Part shown: in pieces, positions 48,801 to 60,162 of the stretch
Layout of the letters: each line of letters begins with the position of its first letter
How positions within the stretch are numbered: the stretch's first letter is position 1
Assembly (NCBI GenBank): GCA_020205615.1
Contig: JAINUW010000600.1
Coordinates: 310,001 to 374,000, forward strand
Direction: 5' to 3'
Length of the DNA stretch: 64,000 bases
Source: Panax quinquefolius
Lineage: Eukaryota > Streptophyta > Magnoliopsida > Apiales > Araliaceae
Program-made: the position numbers and the translations under genes
The notes under the pieces: generated by a model
Database searches by the model: none
What the model was told of the DNA's origin: nothing
What the model saw: only the letters and a program-made list of their open reading frames with translations

Positions 48801-48835
48801 AATTAAATTAAATTACAAATTTCTCGATCATTACA
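45830..48835 (-). repeat. Solo LTR C2 (family C)
   Basis: A 3006-bp LTR with no internal region, flanked by a perfect 5-bp duplication. This is the product expected from recombination between the two LTRs of an inserted element. On the minus strand it runs TGTAATGATCGAG ... GGGGGTGTCACA. It contains a hairpin (46181-46202), a GC-richer block at 47360-47560 that does not align with the matching block of C1, and a TATA box at 47958-47971. No gene is seen. Confidence 0.92.
47958..47971 (-). promoter_or_regulatory. TATA box of solo LTR C2
   Basis: On the minus strand TATATATAAAAGGG is a good plant TATA match inside the LTR. Use as a promoter is inferred. Confidence 0.45.
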
Positions 48836-50460
48836 CAGAGAGTGGGAGCAACGATGGAACAAATCCCTATAGTTAAAGAATTCATGGATGTATTTCCAAG
48901 TGAATTGTTGGGTCATCCACAGGATAGGGAGACCGAATTCGTAATAGACATTGTGCCAGGAGCGGCACCAGTTTCCAGGGCACCATATCGTATGGCGACA
49001 GTGGAGATGAAGGAGTTAATGGTTTAGTTACAAGAACTATTGGACAGAAAGTACATTCAACCGAGTGTTTCCATGGGGAGCACCGGTACTATTTGTAAAG
49101 AAGAAAGACGGATCGTTAAGACTTTGTATCGACTATCGAGAGTTAAACAAGTTAACGATAAAGAATAATTACCCATTGCCCAGGATCGATAATCTTTTTG
49201 ATTAGTTGAAAGGGGCAAAGTATTTTTCTAAAATAGCTTTGTGGACGGGGTATCATCAGTTGAAGGTTAGGAAGGAGGATGTACCAAAGACGACATTCAG
49301 GTCTCGTTATGGTCATTACGAGTTTCTGGTGATGTCATTTGGGTTGACTAATGCACTAGCTGCATTTATGGATATGATGAACAAAGTGTTCAAACAATAT
49401 TTGGACAAGTTCATCGTAATCTTTATCGATGATATTCTAGTCTATTCTAAGACGCCAGAAGATCACGCTGAACACCTAATAATAGTGTTGGAGACACTAA
49501 GGAAGGAGAAGTTATATGCGAAATTCACTAAGTGTGAATTTTGGTTGGAAATGGTACAGTTCTTAGATTATGTCATTGACCATGGTGGAATTTCATTAGA
49601 TCCAGCAAAGTTGGAAGCAGTGATGAATTTGGAACAACCGAAAATGCCGACTAAGGTGCGGAGTTTCCTAAGGTTAGCAAGATACTATCGAAGATTCATC
49701 TAGGATATTTCTAAGATAGCTACTCCGTTGACTAACTTGACAAGGAAGACAGTGAAGTACGTGTGGACTGAGAAATGCAAAGCCAATTTTTAGGAACTGA
49801 AGAAAAGATTAATTGAAGCACCTGTTTTGTCATTACCCGATGACACAAGAAATTTTGTAGTTTATAGTGATGCTTCGCATGGAGAACTTGGTTGTGCGCT
49901 TTTGAATCATGGCAAGGTCATTGCGTATGCATCACGACAGTTGAAGGATTATGAGAAAGTTTACCCTACTCATGTTCTGGAACTGGCCGCGATAGTGTTT
50001 GCCTTAAAGATATGGAGATATTATCTTTAAGGAGAGAAATGTGAGATATACACGGACCATAAAAGTCTACAATATATCTTCACACAGAAGGAGTTGAATT
50101 TGAGACAAAGGAGATGGCTGGAGTTGATAAAGGATTACGACTGTGAAATCCTATATCATCCGGGAAAAGCCAATGTAGTGGCCGATGCCTTAAGTAGGAA
50201 GGGTCAAGAGAAGTTGTCTATGTTAACGACTCAAACTGAGTTAATAATAGAGATGGCAAGGATGGAGATAGAGGTGAAGTTGTTGAGTGAGTCGGGATAG
50301 AGACTGTTTACAACGGAGATTCAATCTACCAATGTAGAGAGAGTGAAGGAGATACAACTCAAAAACGATGAGTGTGACCAGATGAAGAAGCGGTTAGTAG
50401 ATGAAAAAGTTTTAAAGTACAATCTTGATAATGAGGGATTATTAAGATTTGAAGGATGAA
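48836..50460 (+). pseudogene. pol: Reverse transcriptase-RNase H of element B
   Basis: Linker: IPIVKEFMDVFPSELLG and [38 protein letters not shown] (frame disturbed near 49069), [33 protein letters not shown], the catalytic [14 protein letters not shown] (about 49417-49455), AKFTKCEFW. RNase [53 protein letters not shown]. Stops lie near 49026, 49204, 49700, 49791, 50028 and 50298; several are TAG where element D has Gln. The inactive copy closely parallels D and F. Confidence 0.9.
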
Positions 50461-51747
50461 TTTAGGTTCCAAATAAGACGGAATTAAAGGAGCAAGTGTT
50501 ACAAGAAGCTCATAGTTCGAGCTTCTAGATTCATCTTGGTAGTACTAAGATGTATCAAGACCTTCGACAAAGTTTTTGGTGGCCGAACATAAAGAGAGAG
50601 ATAGCCTAGTATATGAATAGGTGCTTGACTTGTCAAAAGGTTAGGGTCGAACATCAACGACCAAGTGGCTTGTTATAGTCATTGGAGATTCCAGAATGGA
50701 AGTAACATATCACGATGGACTTTGTGGTGGGACTTCCAATTACTCAGAAGGGGTATGACGCGATTTGGGTAATAGTGGACCGATTGACGAAGTTGGCTCA
50801 CTTTTTGCCAATTAGAGTCAAGTATAACTTGGATCAGTTAGCTAAACTTTAAGTTAAGGAAGTTATTTTCAGACATGGAATACCAGTTTCGATAGTGTCG
50901 GATCGTGATCCACGATTCACGTCGAACTTTTGGAGTAGTCTACAAGAACAGATGGGGACGTAGTTGAAGTTGAGTACGGCTTATCATCCACAAACTGATG
51001 GCCAGAGCGAGAGAATAATTCAAAAATTAATAGATATGTTGAGATCTTGCGTCATGGATTTTAAGGGTAGTTGGGATGATCATCTACCATTAGTAGAGTT
51101 TACGTATAACAATTGTTATCATGCAAGCATAGGCATGCCGCCTTACGAAGCTTTATACGGAAGGAAGTGCAGAACACCATTGTGTTGGGATGAAGTGGGA
51201 GAACGTCGACTGCTAGGGCCAGAATTGGTGCAGCAGACAGCGAATGTAGTGAAGTTAATATGGATGCGTCTCGTAGCAGCTCAAAACAGACATAAAAAGT
51301 ATGCAGACTCGCATCGACTAAATAGAGAGTTTGAAGTAGGCTCACATATATTTCTAAAGGTATCTCACTGGAAAGGAAAGATACGCTTTGGAAAGAAGGG
51401 AAAGTTAAGTCTAAGGTTTATTTTTGAGGTGTTAAAACGGGTAGGAGAGGTAGCTTATATGATAGCATTACCTCCAGACTTAGAACGAATACATAATGTA
51501 TTTCATGTATCTGTGTTACGTCCTTATAAGTCGGATTATAAGCACATAATAGAGTATGAGTCTATTCATATCGAGAAGGACTTAACGTATGAAGAAATGT
51601 CGATTCAAATCATCGATAGAAAAAGCAAGTTCTGTGGAACAAAGTTATACCTTCAATAAAGGTGTTATGGAAGAATCACGTTGCCGAAGAAGCAACGTGG
51701 GAACTGGAAGAAAAGAGGAGGAAGGATTATCCTCAGTTGTTTGTTTA
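50461..51747 (+). pseudogene. pol: Integrase and chromodomain-like tail of element B
   Basis: Zinc-binding region: QEAHSSSF then CLTCQKVRVEHQRPSG. Core: [10 protein letters not shown] (first Asp), [27 protein letters not shown] (second Asp), HPQTDGQSERIIQ (Glu). GPY/F-type region: KGKIRFGKKGKLSLRF and VAYMIALPPDLERIHNVFHV, then VLRPYKSDYKH. Open from 50964 to 51659, then a frameshift in the tail (DRKSKFCG) before HVAEEATWELEEKRRKDYP. All three catalytic residues are present as letters, but about seven stops precede 50964. Confidence 0.9.
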
Positions 51748-51780
51748 AAATTTTAAGCGAGATTTTGGGGACAGAATTCT

Positions 51781-51796
51781 TATAAGGGGAGAAGGA
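51781..51796 (+). other. Polypurine tract of element B
   Basis: AAGGGGAGAAGGA immediately precedes the LTR start TGTAACGACC. Confidence 0.75.
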
Positions 51797-54700
51797 TGTA
51801 ACGACCGAGAAATTCGGATTTATTATAAAATAATTTTATTTAATTAAATAATGAATAAAACTATATTATATGTTATTATTATGTGTTAGTAAGATGAAGG
51901 TTGTTCTATAACCTAGATATGTTGGAATGTCGTAGTATTTTGAGTACGTGAAGGAATTAAAGTGTTTGAATTCCAAGACGAAAATAAAAAAAATTTGAGA
52001 ATTTTTTTGAAAAACACTATTCAATAATTTCTGCTCGGGAATTATTTTTGAACTTCCGAGAAATACGTAACGATAGAATATCAAGGGAAGATGGATTATG
52101 TAATAATAATTCACGTATGGCAAATGCATTTTTTTTGCCTACGGACTAAATTCGAGAACGTTAGGGAATGTAAAGCATTAATGAGTAAACGATGATCGTA
52201 TAATACGTAAGTATTGTACGAGGTAATGAATACGAGTATGATATGAGGTATTATATGAGTATGTATGAATGATGGTATGTCATATATGATGAATAAGTAT
52301 ACGAGTTAGTATACGAGAATAATATGTAGATTATATGTTATAAGGTATTAAATAAATGTATTAGACTTGTAGGATTGTGTAGAAGTTGTACAAGCCCAAT
52401 GTTTGTTAATGTTAAGCCCAAATGTTAAGTTAAGATTATTAAAACTTAAAGCCCAAATTAAGAACCAGATACGTGGATCGATCCAATGGGTAAAAATGAC
52501 CTATGGGGCAACCCATGTGGGCCCCATGGATCACATGACATGATCTTGGTGAGTAAGCAAGGGATAATTGATGTGGAGTCCAAGTAATGAATAGTAAGGA
52601 GGTTAATTAAGGAGGTGGAATGGCTTAATGTCCAATATACCCTAAACTTGAATTTCCTAAAAATAGAAGGAGTTGTTAGATCATTTGTTACTTGTTATTT
52701 CACCAACAACTTATAACTTATTTAGTAGAGAGAAAAAGTAAGAAAATCTAGACTTGCTATTTCAAGTAGAAAAGAAGAAGAATCAAGTGATCATCAAGGG
52801 TAAGAATCCTATACCCTTAATCTTCCATCTCTTCAATTATAGGTTGATAGAGAAGTGTTGATTGGTATAACATGTATGCTAAGAAGTGATGAGAATTACT
52901 AATTAATGGACCTAAACCTTAATAAGTCATGAACAAGTAATTCATTCTTATTTAAGATATGGATTAATGAAGAACATGTAAGAATTTTTCATGTGTATAA
53001 GTTAATGAAATATGTTTGGTTAGGATGTTAGTATGATGGAATGAATCCATTTGGAACGATGTAAAAATCTTAAGTACCGAAGTTATGGCGAAATTTACGA
53101 GATTAGACGATAATCGTCGAAATCGTGAAATTCTTGGAATGGAAGTCAAAAGTTAACATTGAACTCAGAAACATTGGTTTTCGATGGAGAATAGTCCAAG
53201 TTTGCATTTTAGAGTTGCGGACTCGAAAATGGTCAAATTCTGACTTAGAACGAAGAAACGAGCTATGAACGTTCACGAACGTTTATCGTTTTCATTGAAA
53301 TGAACTAATCAGTAAATTCCAAGTTAAAAGATTCAAAAATATAAAATTCTTGAATGAACACGTAGTTCATGTGATTTGTGAGCTAATGGCTTTTGAACGA
53401 GCCAATTCGGACTTAAAATGAACAATTTAGGAGTTCGGGAAGTTCGCTAAGCAAAAAGTCTGTATAAATTTTTTGGGGCACAGAGCTGGCGCCGCAGCGC
53501 TAGCGAAGGCATAATAAGTGGTGTCACAGCACTGAGCATCCCAATTAGCCATCGAAGAGTGAAAGCAAGTTTTAACGCGCAGAGAGAGAAGAAAGTTTAC
53601 GCCGCAAAGACCGAGCCAAACCAATCACCTACTGGAAACTCACACAACAACGTGGCTGGTAACGAAGGAGATAGCGCCGCAATGCCATGTCCGGGTCTTA
53701 GACAATGGAGACTCACGCCACAGTGTGAGTCCAAGAAGGGAAGCTGGCACCGCAGGGCCAGCATTTGCTAATGCATAGAAATGAAAGCTTATAAAGATAA
53801 AAAGGAAGTTGGTTAATTAGTGATGAACTAACAAATTAATAAACCTAAAGTAACATTGTTTAAGATGTTATATACCTTAAGTAATACAACTAAAGGTTGA
53901 AGATAAGTTACTTGAATGTGAATGTAAAACAATATGATAAGCCGTAGCCAATGTTAAACAATCTAAGGCTTGATTAGATTGAGAAGAAGGGTAAGATATA
54001 ATAGTAAACATACTTGATTATATATGACCTAATGTGGTATGTTATGTCATCATGTATTGTAGAGACTATAAAGACTCAAAAGGAAATGTACTTAAACAGT
54101 AGCAGACACTAAAGGCAAGTGTTCTAACCCTTGTCTATGTACATTCTGGACAAGCTTTGTGATTCATGTATCTTACGCATGAATTGATGTATGATGAAGT
54201 CAAAGCCAATTCCTTCGGCTAGACTTAAGATGTTTTTGGATTTCTTATAATCTATTGAACTGTTATCATGTTTTGCCAAACTATTTTGGTATGATTTTCA
54301 AAAGAAGACTGAGTATGCTAAATAAATGTTTTGTTGTCAAACGACAGGCATGTGAGGTTTCCAAAACTTAAACGTACATACGTTTAAAGAATGTAGTGTT
54401 GTACAACATAAAGTACTATAGGCTGATCACCTAGACGTGCTCGTAAGATATACCGGATTTATGAACTTGGTGTTGGGTTGTCCTTTTCAAATAAAGTATG
54501 AAATGCTCAAGGTCTTGGACCAAAATTAATGTTTTACTGAATGTTATTCATTGTGAAATGTTTTAATGAAAAGAGAAGTGCTATCTTAAATTATCGATAG
54601 TACTTCATAACTATTGCTCAACTATTGAAGATATACGATTTGTATGTTTCAAGCATATTGTTTAAATGGAATTATCATACTTGCTGAGCTAGTTACGCTC

Positions 54701-55012
54701 ACTCTTTCTTGAACCATATGAATGCAGCTAAGACCGAACGGACCGAATGATCCGGTAAAGATAAAAGGAAAGGCTAAGGCGAACCTATAGATTACTTTTG
54801 TAATAGTATAGGTTAAATGTTGTTATTATTTGATATTATGATAAGAACAAATGTAATGGTTATAAAGAACCTGGGAAATGGTAATATTGTTTGGAATATA
54901 TAGAAGAGATATTCATTCTTTTGAGGCATTTCAATTGAATGTATGTGTGAACTGTAGCACCGTGTGGCACCATATGTCGAGTTAGAAGATACCCGGATTT
55001 GGGGGCATCACA
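51797..55012 (+). repeat. 3' LTR of element B
   Basis: A 3216-bp LTR from TGTAACGACCGAG to GGGGGCATCACA. It includes a degenerate TATA region near 52658, a heat-shock-element-like GAACGTTCACGAACGTTT (53267-53284), a GC island with TGGCGCCGCAGCGCTAGCG (from about 53486) to 53765, and the GAGC/GCTC hairpin at 54681-54702 followed by TGCAG at 54722. No gene is supported; frames in the GC island are compositional. Confidence 0.9.
53267..53284 (+). promoter_or_regulatory. Heat-shock-element-like sequence in LTR B
   Basis: GAACGTTCACGAACGTTT contains contiguous alternating GAA and TTC units at 2-bp spacing (GAAnnTTCnnGAAnnTT). The identical 18 bases occur in LTR F at 57854-57871. It lies about 600 bp after the presumed TATA region, so promoter function is uncertain. 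Confidence 0.35.
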
Positions 55013-55764
55013 TTATTTCTATTAATTCATATGCCTCCTCATAGCTCTTAGCCATAAACGCTCCACCCAATGCTGTATCTATGCTAGTCCTGAGATTCCC
55101 ATTTAACTCGTTGTAGAACGTATTCATCTGCAGCCATTTAGGTAGTCCATGATGAGGGCACTTTTTGAGTAGTTCCTTATGCCGTTCCCATGCCTCATAT
55201 AAAGACTCCCCATGCTGTTACTCAAACTTGGTGATCTCATTTCTCATCTTTGCAATTTTAGCTGGTGGAAAGAACTTAGCCAAGAACTTCTGAGCGAGGT
55301 CGTCCCAAGTAGTTATTGATCCTGGCGGTAGAAAATGTAACCAACTCTTCGACTTGTCCCATAAGATGAATGGGAAGAAGCGAAGTCTGACTGCATCATC
55401 CGACACCCCATTGTATCTAAAGGTGTCACAGATTTCCAAAAAGCTAACCAAGTGCTCATTCGGATCGTCGTTGGCTAATCCCCCAAATTGAACCGAATTC
55501 TGTATCATCTGAATAGTCCTAGGCTTGATCTTAAAAGTATTTGCAGCAATCGTTGGCCTGATGATACTCGACTGAAGCTTAGTCACCTTAGGGGTAACAT
55601 AATCCCACAACACTTTTTTTATATTCTGCAGCTATTATTTCTTCCTTCTCAAAGTTCTCAATGTTTTTCCTAATCTCTTTAATCAACTTACTTAACCTTT
55701 GAAACCGATTCTCGATATCATCCTCAAAAGGAAGCAAGTCTGGATTCTTAGATCAAGTTTGCAT
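55013..55764 (-). pseudogene. gag: gag of Athila-2 (5' part)
   Basis: It starts at an ATG at 55764, with a TGA three codons later, then NPDLLPFEDDIENRFQRL, a frame slip near 55614 in an A run, and an open stretch 55613-55218: RPTIAANTFKIKPRTIQMIQ, FGGLANDDPNEHL, FLEICDTFRYNGVSDDAVRL, WLHFLPPGSITTWDDLAQKF. A TAA near 55215 is followed in frame by GESLYEAWERHKELLKKCP, PKWLQMNTFYNEL and EEAYELIEI. This is the typical Athila capsid. The coding end is absent because gypsy B interrupts it. Confidence 0.9.
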
Positions 55765-55874
55765 AAACTAACTCCAAGAACCTGAAACAAGAAAGAACAA
55801 AACAAAAGAAAAATTGTTTAAGTAAAACTGGAATAATTAAACTGATATTGAAAAAAAAATTAAAATCTATACTA

Positions 55875-55892
55875 TCCCTGGCAACGGCGCCA
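55875..55892 (-). other. tRNA-Asp primer-binding site of Athila-2
   Basis: On the minus strand TGGCGCCGTTGCCAGGGA lies six bases inside the LTR. It is the characteristic Athila primer site complementary to tRNA-Asp, with at most one mismatch to the usual form. Confidence 0.9.
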
Positions 55893-55898
55893 AAAACT

Positions 55899-57348
55899 TG
55901 TTGGTCAAATTCTAATTACGCTCATTCGCAAGTGCACGTGGTCAACAAGTAATATAAATATAAGTACAAGTATCGTTCCCACATAGATTAGTATGAAATT
56001 AATCCTAAAAATTACCAGCTTTCTATAAATCCAAATTTTATTAAACTATCCAAACCAATGATTATAAATAAGAAGAATTAACAAAACTAAGAAACTAAAT
56101 ATACCAAACAATCAATCATATCTAAAACCCGTAACTTCAAGCAAATATTGGAGAATTAGGCTTACAATTTCACTTTAAGTCTTACTCTAGTAATCACACC
56201 CTATTACAGTATAACTCACTATCTCAGTTTATTAATCAAGAACACTTAGGTAGAATTAGCCATCTCTCGATGCACTAATACCATATTAATTTAAATCCAC
56301 AAATTTGATAGAATTAATCCATACACCCTAATCAACTAATTCACTATATCTCTATGTGAATTAAAATCAAATAAGGTTTAAGTTCAAGTTCTCTACCCAA
56401 GTACATGTGATGTTAAACATAACCCTAACATTAATCAAGATTCCATTCAAACACAGAATTCAAGAACACATGCTAAAGTAACTAAGTCTAGATTCATACA
56501 TCATCTCTCGAATCCATACAAATCCACACAGAATTGGTGATCAAGCGATTCATAAATTAAAGCACAAATCTCAATAAATAAACTGATTTGATAGATATAT
56601 TAAACTAAAATTAAGGCATGACAATCATCGTTCAACACTAAAGATCCATCATAAGCCTAATAAGTAAATTAGTTCATCATAAACAAATTAAATATTGAAA
56701 TCATAAAATAATCCATCTTCCAAATTACAATAATCAATATAAAAGTAGAATGAATACAAAACCACCCTTCTTCTCTGCTCCAACTTGCAATCTTCGTGAC
56801 TTTGACTTTCAATCCTTCCTCCAATGAAATTTTCTCAATTTTAGGGTTTAAACTTGTCAATTAATTCAATGATGATAATCTCTTTATATTGTTGTTTTAT
56901 CTCCAACATAAGACACGTAATTAATCCATAAACTGATGTACATTTAAGTCCCAAACCATGCCAACTTCCTTCCTTCACGTCGCTACAGAACTCTAATCGA
57001 AACATGACTCTTGTTCCTTACCCGTACCCTCGCCAAAGTGGGGGTTTTTTCTTCTTCATAAGACTGTCCTGGCGGGGGGATCCTTCTGTTCTTGCTTAAG
57101 TACCGCCGCTCAAGCGGGGGTTTTGTTTGTAAATAGTCCGCCCCGGCAGGGGTTCTTTTTGCAGAAGCCACGTTTTGCCCATTTAGTTTCCAAGTTCCTT
57201 CACAAAACCACCATTTATGCCACACTTGCTATGCCACCACACCTAAACATAAAAAAACAATAAACAAGTAAAAAAGAACATGAATTTATAGGATTAACAT
57301 AGTTTAAACTCGAATTAGAGGTCGATTCATAGGTATAAAACCCACTCA
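55899..57348 (-). repeat. 5' LTR of Athila-2
   Basis: About 1450 bp, on the minus strand TGAGTGGGTTTTATACC ... TTTGACCAACA. The start resembles that of Athila-1 (TTCTATACC). A cluster of GC-rich hairpin units lies at 57019-57151. The rest is AT-rich with no gene. Confidence 0.8.
57019..57151. repeat. Four GC-rich hairpin units in the Athila-2 LTR
   Basis: Successive units about 30-40 bp apart each hold a short GC palindrome before GGGG(G)TT or GGGGAT: CCTCGCCAAAGTGGGGG, CTGTCCTGGCGGGGGG, ACCGCCGCTCAAGCGGGGG, CCGCCCCGGCAGGGG. They lie in otherwise AT-rich sequence. Confidence 0.7.
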
Positions 57349-59910
57349 TTACTTGTGTAGAGACTATACATGACGTCAGAAGTTTTCATGAGTTGGCATC
57401 TTTTTATCATGAGGAATCTAGATGAACTACTCATATGTTTACTTTAATAAGATTGTATGATAATAAGAAGCAAGAATGGCGGGTAAAAGACTTAATCTAT
57501 AATAAGTCATAAGAAAGGAAGTCATAAGTAGTTTATACTTTTATAAGTTATAAACTCACAAAGAACAAGTAATAACTTATCATGTTTATAAGTTAATGAA
57601 GTATGTATGTCAAGATGTTAGTATGATGGATTGAATCCATTTGAAACGATGAACAAATCATAAGAAATGAAGTTAAGGCGAAATTTATGAGTTTGGACAA
57701 TAATCGTAGAATTCGTGAAATTCTCGAAATGGAAGTCAAATTTTGATATTGAGCTTGGAAACATTGGTTTTCAATGGAGACAGATCATATTTGGCATTAT
57801 AGAGTCGCGGACTCGAAAATGACCGAATTCTGACTTAGAACGAAGAAACCGTTGAACGTTCACGAACGTTTATCGATTTTTGTTAAAATGGACTCATAGG
57901 TGAATTTTTAGTAAACAAAGTCAAATAGATAAAATTCTTGCACGAACGTGTGGAGTATGTAATTTGTGAACCGTAGGCTTTTGAATGAACCAATTCGGAC
58001 TTATAACGAAGAAGTTATGCATCCGGGAGTTTCACAAAATTTCAAAAGCTGTAAATTTTTCTAAGGCGCAGAGTTGGCGCCGCGGCGCCAACCCAAGGCC
58101 AAATGGTGGCGCCAGCAGTGATGGGCATAGTGTCATTGCCTACTGCAAACTCACGCCACGGCGCGAGATAAAGAGCTAAGTGTGGCGCAGCGGCGCCAGT
58201 CCCAGAGTTTTGACAGACAAGAATGTTTACAAGTATATAATGAAAGATAACTCATTAGTAATGAACTAAGGTGTAAATATAACATTGTTAAAGCATTGTT
58301 AGACACTTAATGTATGATGATTAATGGTTAATAATCAATTGAAGATGAACGTAATGAGAACAAAGTAATGTGCTAAGCCGGCTGTAAAAATTTGTTGACA
58401 AAGTTGATTATGAATCCAATGGTTTGCAATACCAGTATGGGTTATGTAATTATTTAATGAACATGATTGGACCTTTCCTAAATCACTGTTATAGTGATGA
58501 CTTTAGGAATTTAATGTTGTTTAATGAGTAGTTAAACGACGAACGTAAAGTATAAGGAACGTGAATTGTGTTCAATAATGATAATGGTTATAACGTTGAG
58601 AGTTATAACTAAATGTTGTTAAATATTACGTAAACGTAAACGGAACGCAATAAAGTGTACTTAACAAATGACGATCGAGTTACGAATAACGTAGGAATGT
58701 TAGTAAGCCATGAGGAAGAATGATTAACTCAAAACGAGTTCTATTAATGAAGTAAATACACGTAAGACATAGAAGAGAAAGAAGTTGGTAAGAATAATGT
58801 AAAATATAATGGCAAGCCGGAACCAATAGTAACAAATCTAATATATGATTAGATTGAGAAGAAGGGTAAGATTCATTAGGAACCATGTATATTCATTCAT
58901 GACCTAATGTGGTATGTTATGTGGTTATGTATTGTAGAGACCGCAAAGACTGAAAGGAAAAGTTATTTTTGATGGCAGAATACGAAGACATATTTTTCTT
59001 AAACGCTTGTCTAACCTTCGTGTTAGCCAAGTTTTCTATGATTCATGTTATGAGATGCATGAAGTGTTTTTCTAAAGGGTCAATGCCAATTTTATCTCGG
59101 CTAGACTAATCTTGAAGAGTTGATTGATTTATTTACAAGTCTTTCAATATAGAATTGCTAACGCTATCATACACCAATTGTTTGGTACGGATTCAAGGTA
59201 AGCCTGAGTATGAATAAACAAATGTATTTTTCATCAATTATTCGATGGGCACGCGAGGTTGCCAAAACTTAAACGTACATACGTTTAACAGGATGTAGTG
59301 TTGATCAACATAGAGTACTATGGGTTGATCACCCAGAAGTGCTCGTAAGATATGCTGGACTTACGGACTTAGTGTCGGGTTGTCCTTTTCAAAGAACATA
59401 TGAAATGCTCATGGTCTTGAGCCAGAGTTGATGTTTTACTGAATATTGTTATTGTAAAACATTTTAAAGGAAAAGAAATGCTATTTTGAATTATTGATAG
59501 TACTTCATAGCTATTATTTAGTTATTGAAGATATACGATTCCTATTCTTCAAGCATGTTGTTTAAAAGAAATTGGTGTACTTGCTGAGCTTGTTATGCTC
59601 ACTCTTACTTGAACCATATGAATGCAGCTAGGACCGAACGAACCAAGGGATCTGACAAGGATAGAGGCATGACGAAGCTGAACGATTAGTTTACCTTGTA
59701 ATAAACTAGTAAGTTATATATATTATAGAATGATGAACAAAGAATGTAATGGTTTTAGAACCTGGGAACGAGATGTAATATTATTAATGTAATAAGAATG
59801 TCGTTGATACACACTTTTTGATGTCATTTCAATAGAATGAATGTACAGTTATGAGTATCATGTAGCACCATCTGTCGGGTTCGAAGATACTCGGATTTTG
59901 GGGCATCACA
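57349..59910 (+). repeat. 5' LTR of element F (right part)
   Basis: It includes the heat-shock-element-like site at 57854-57871, a GC island at about 58065-58190 with the perfect palindrome TTGGCGCCGCGGCGCCAA (58074-58091), and the hairpin TGAGCTTGTTATGCTCA near 59584 followed by TGCAG at 59622. The first ~150 bases (57349-57500) align less clearly with LTR B. No gene is seen. Confidence 0.85.
57854..57871 (+). promoter_or_regulatory. Heat-shock-element-like sequence in LTR F
   Basis: GAACGTTCACGAACGTTT, identical to 53267-53284 in LTR B although the flanks have diverged. Confidence 0.35.
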
Positions 59911-59913
59911 GGT

Positions 59914-59925
59914 TAGTATCAAAGT
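59914..59925 (+). other. Primer-binding site of element F
   Basis: TAGTATCAAAGT lies three bases after the LTR end. It is a decayed form of the initiator tRNA-Met complement, matching element D's site except for the last base. Confidence 0.65.
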
Positions 59926-60162
59926 ATTAGGTTATAAAACTTAAGGGGAGAAGAACCTTAGGCTAATAACCTCGTTAAGGAAGAAAATTTCAAAGGAAGT
60001 AAACTCAAGCTTTACTTCAGTCAAATTAGTTAATAAGGTATTGAGGAAACTCAGTACCGAAAGATTTAAAAGATGGAAAGTAATCCTAAATAAATTAAAT
60101 GTGATTTGTGCTTATAGTTTAGTGTGTTATGTACTAATCAACATGTTATGTGTTATTGTAGG

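Larger units (their letters stand above)
44837..55012 (+). mobile_element. Gypsy element B: gag (part), pol and 3' LTR, with a nested solo LTR
   Basis: In order: a gag end with zinc knuckles, protease (split by solo LTR C2), RT, RNase H, integrase, chromodomain-like tail, polypurine tract and a 3.2-kb LTR ending GGGGGCATCACA at 55012. The left part of gag and the 5' LTR are absent because Athila-1 is inserted there; they should lie left of the window. Its right flank is minus-strand Athila-2 gag, the sequence it inserted into. Confidence 0.85.
55013..57348 (-). mobile_element. Athila-2: 5' LTR, primer site and gag part, minus strand
   Basis: From the right on the minus strand: an LTR (57348-55899), a tRNA-Asp primer-binding site, a leader and the first part of gag, cut at 55013 by insertion of gypsy B. 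The remainder of Athila-2 should lie left of gypsy B's 5' end, outside the window. Its right flank (57349 on) is LTR sequence of gypsy F. Confidence 0.85.

Noticed and set aside
53559..53771. Open frame in the GC island of LTR B
   Set aside because: GC-rich sequence has few stops by chance; the equivalent places in LTR F and D are not open in the same frame with similar protein.
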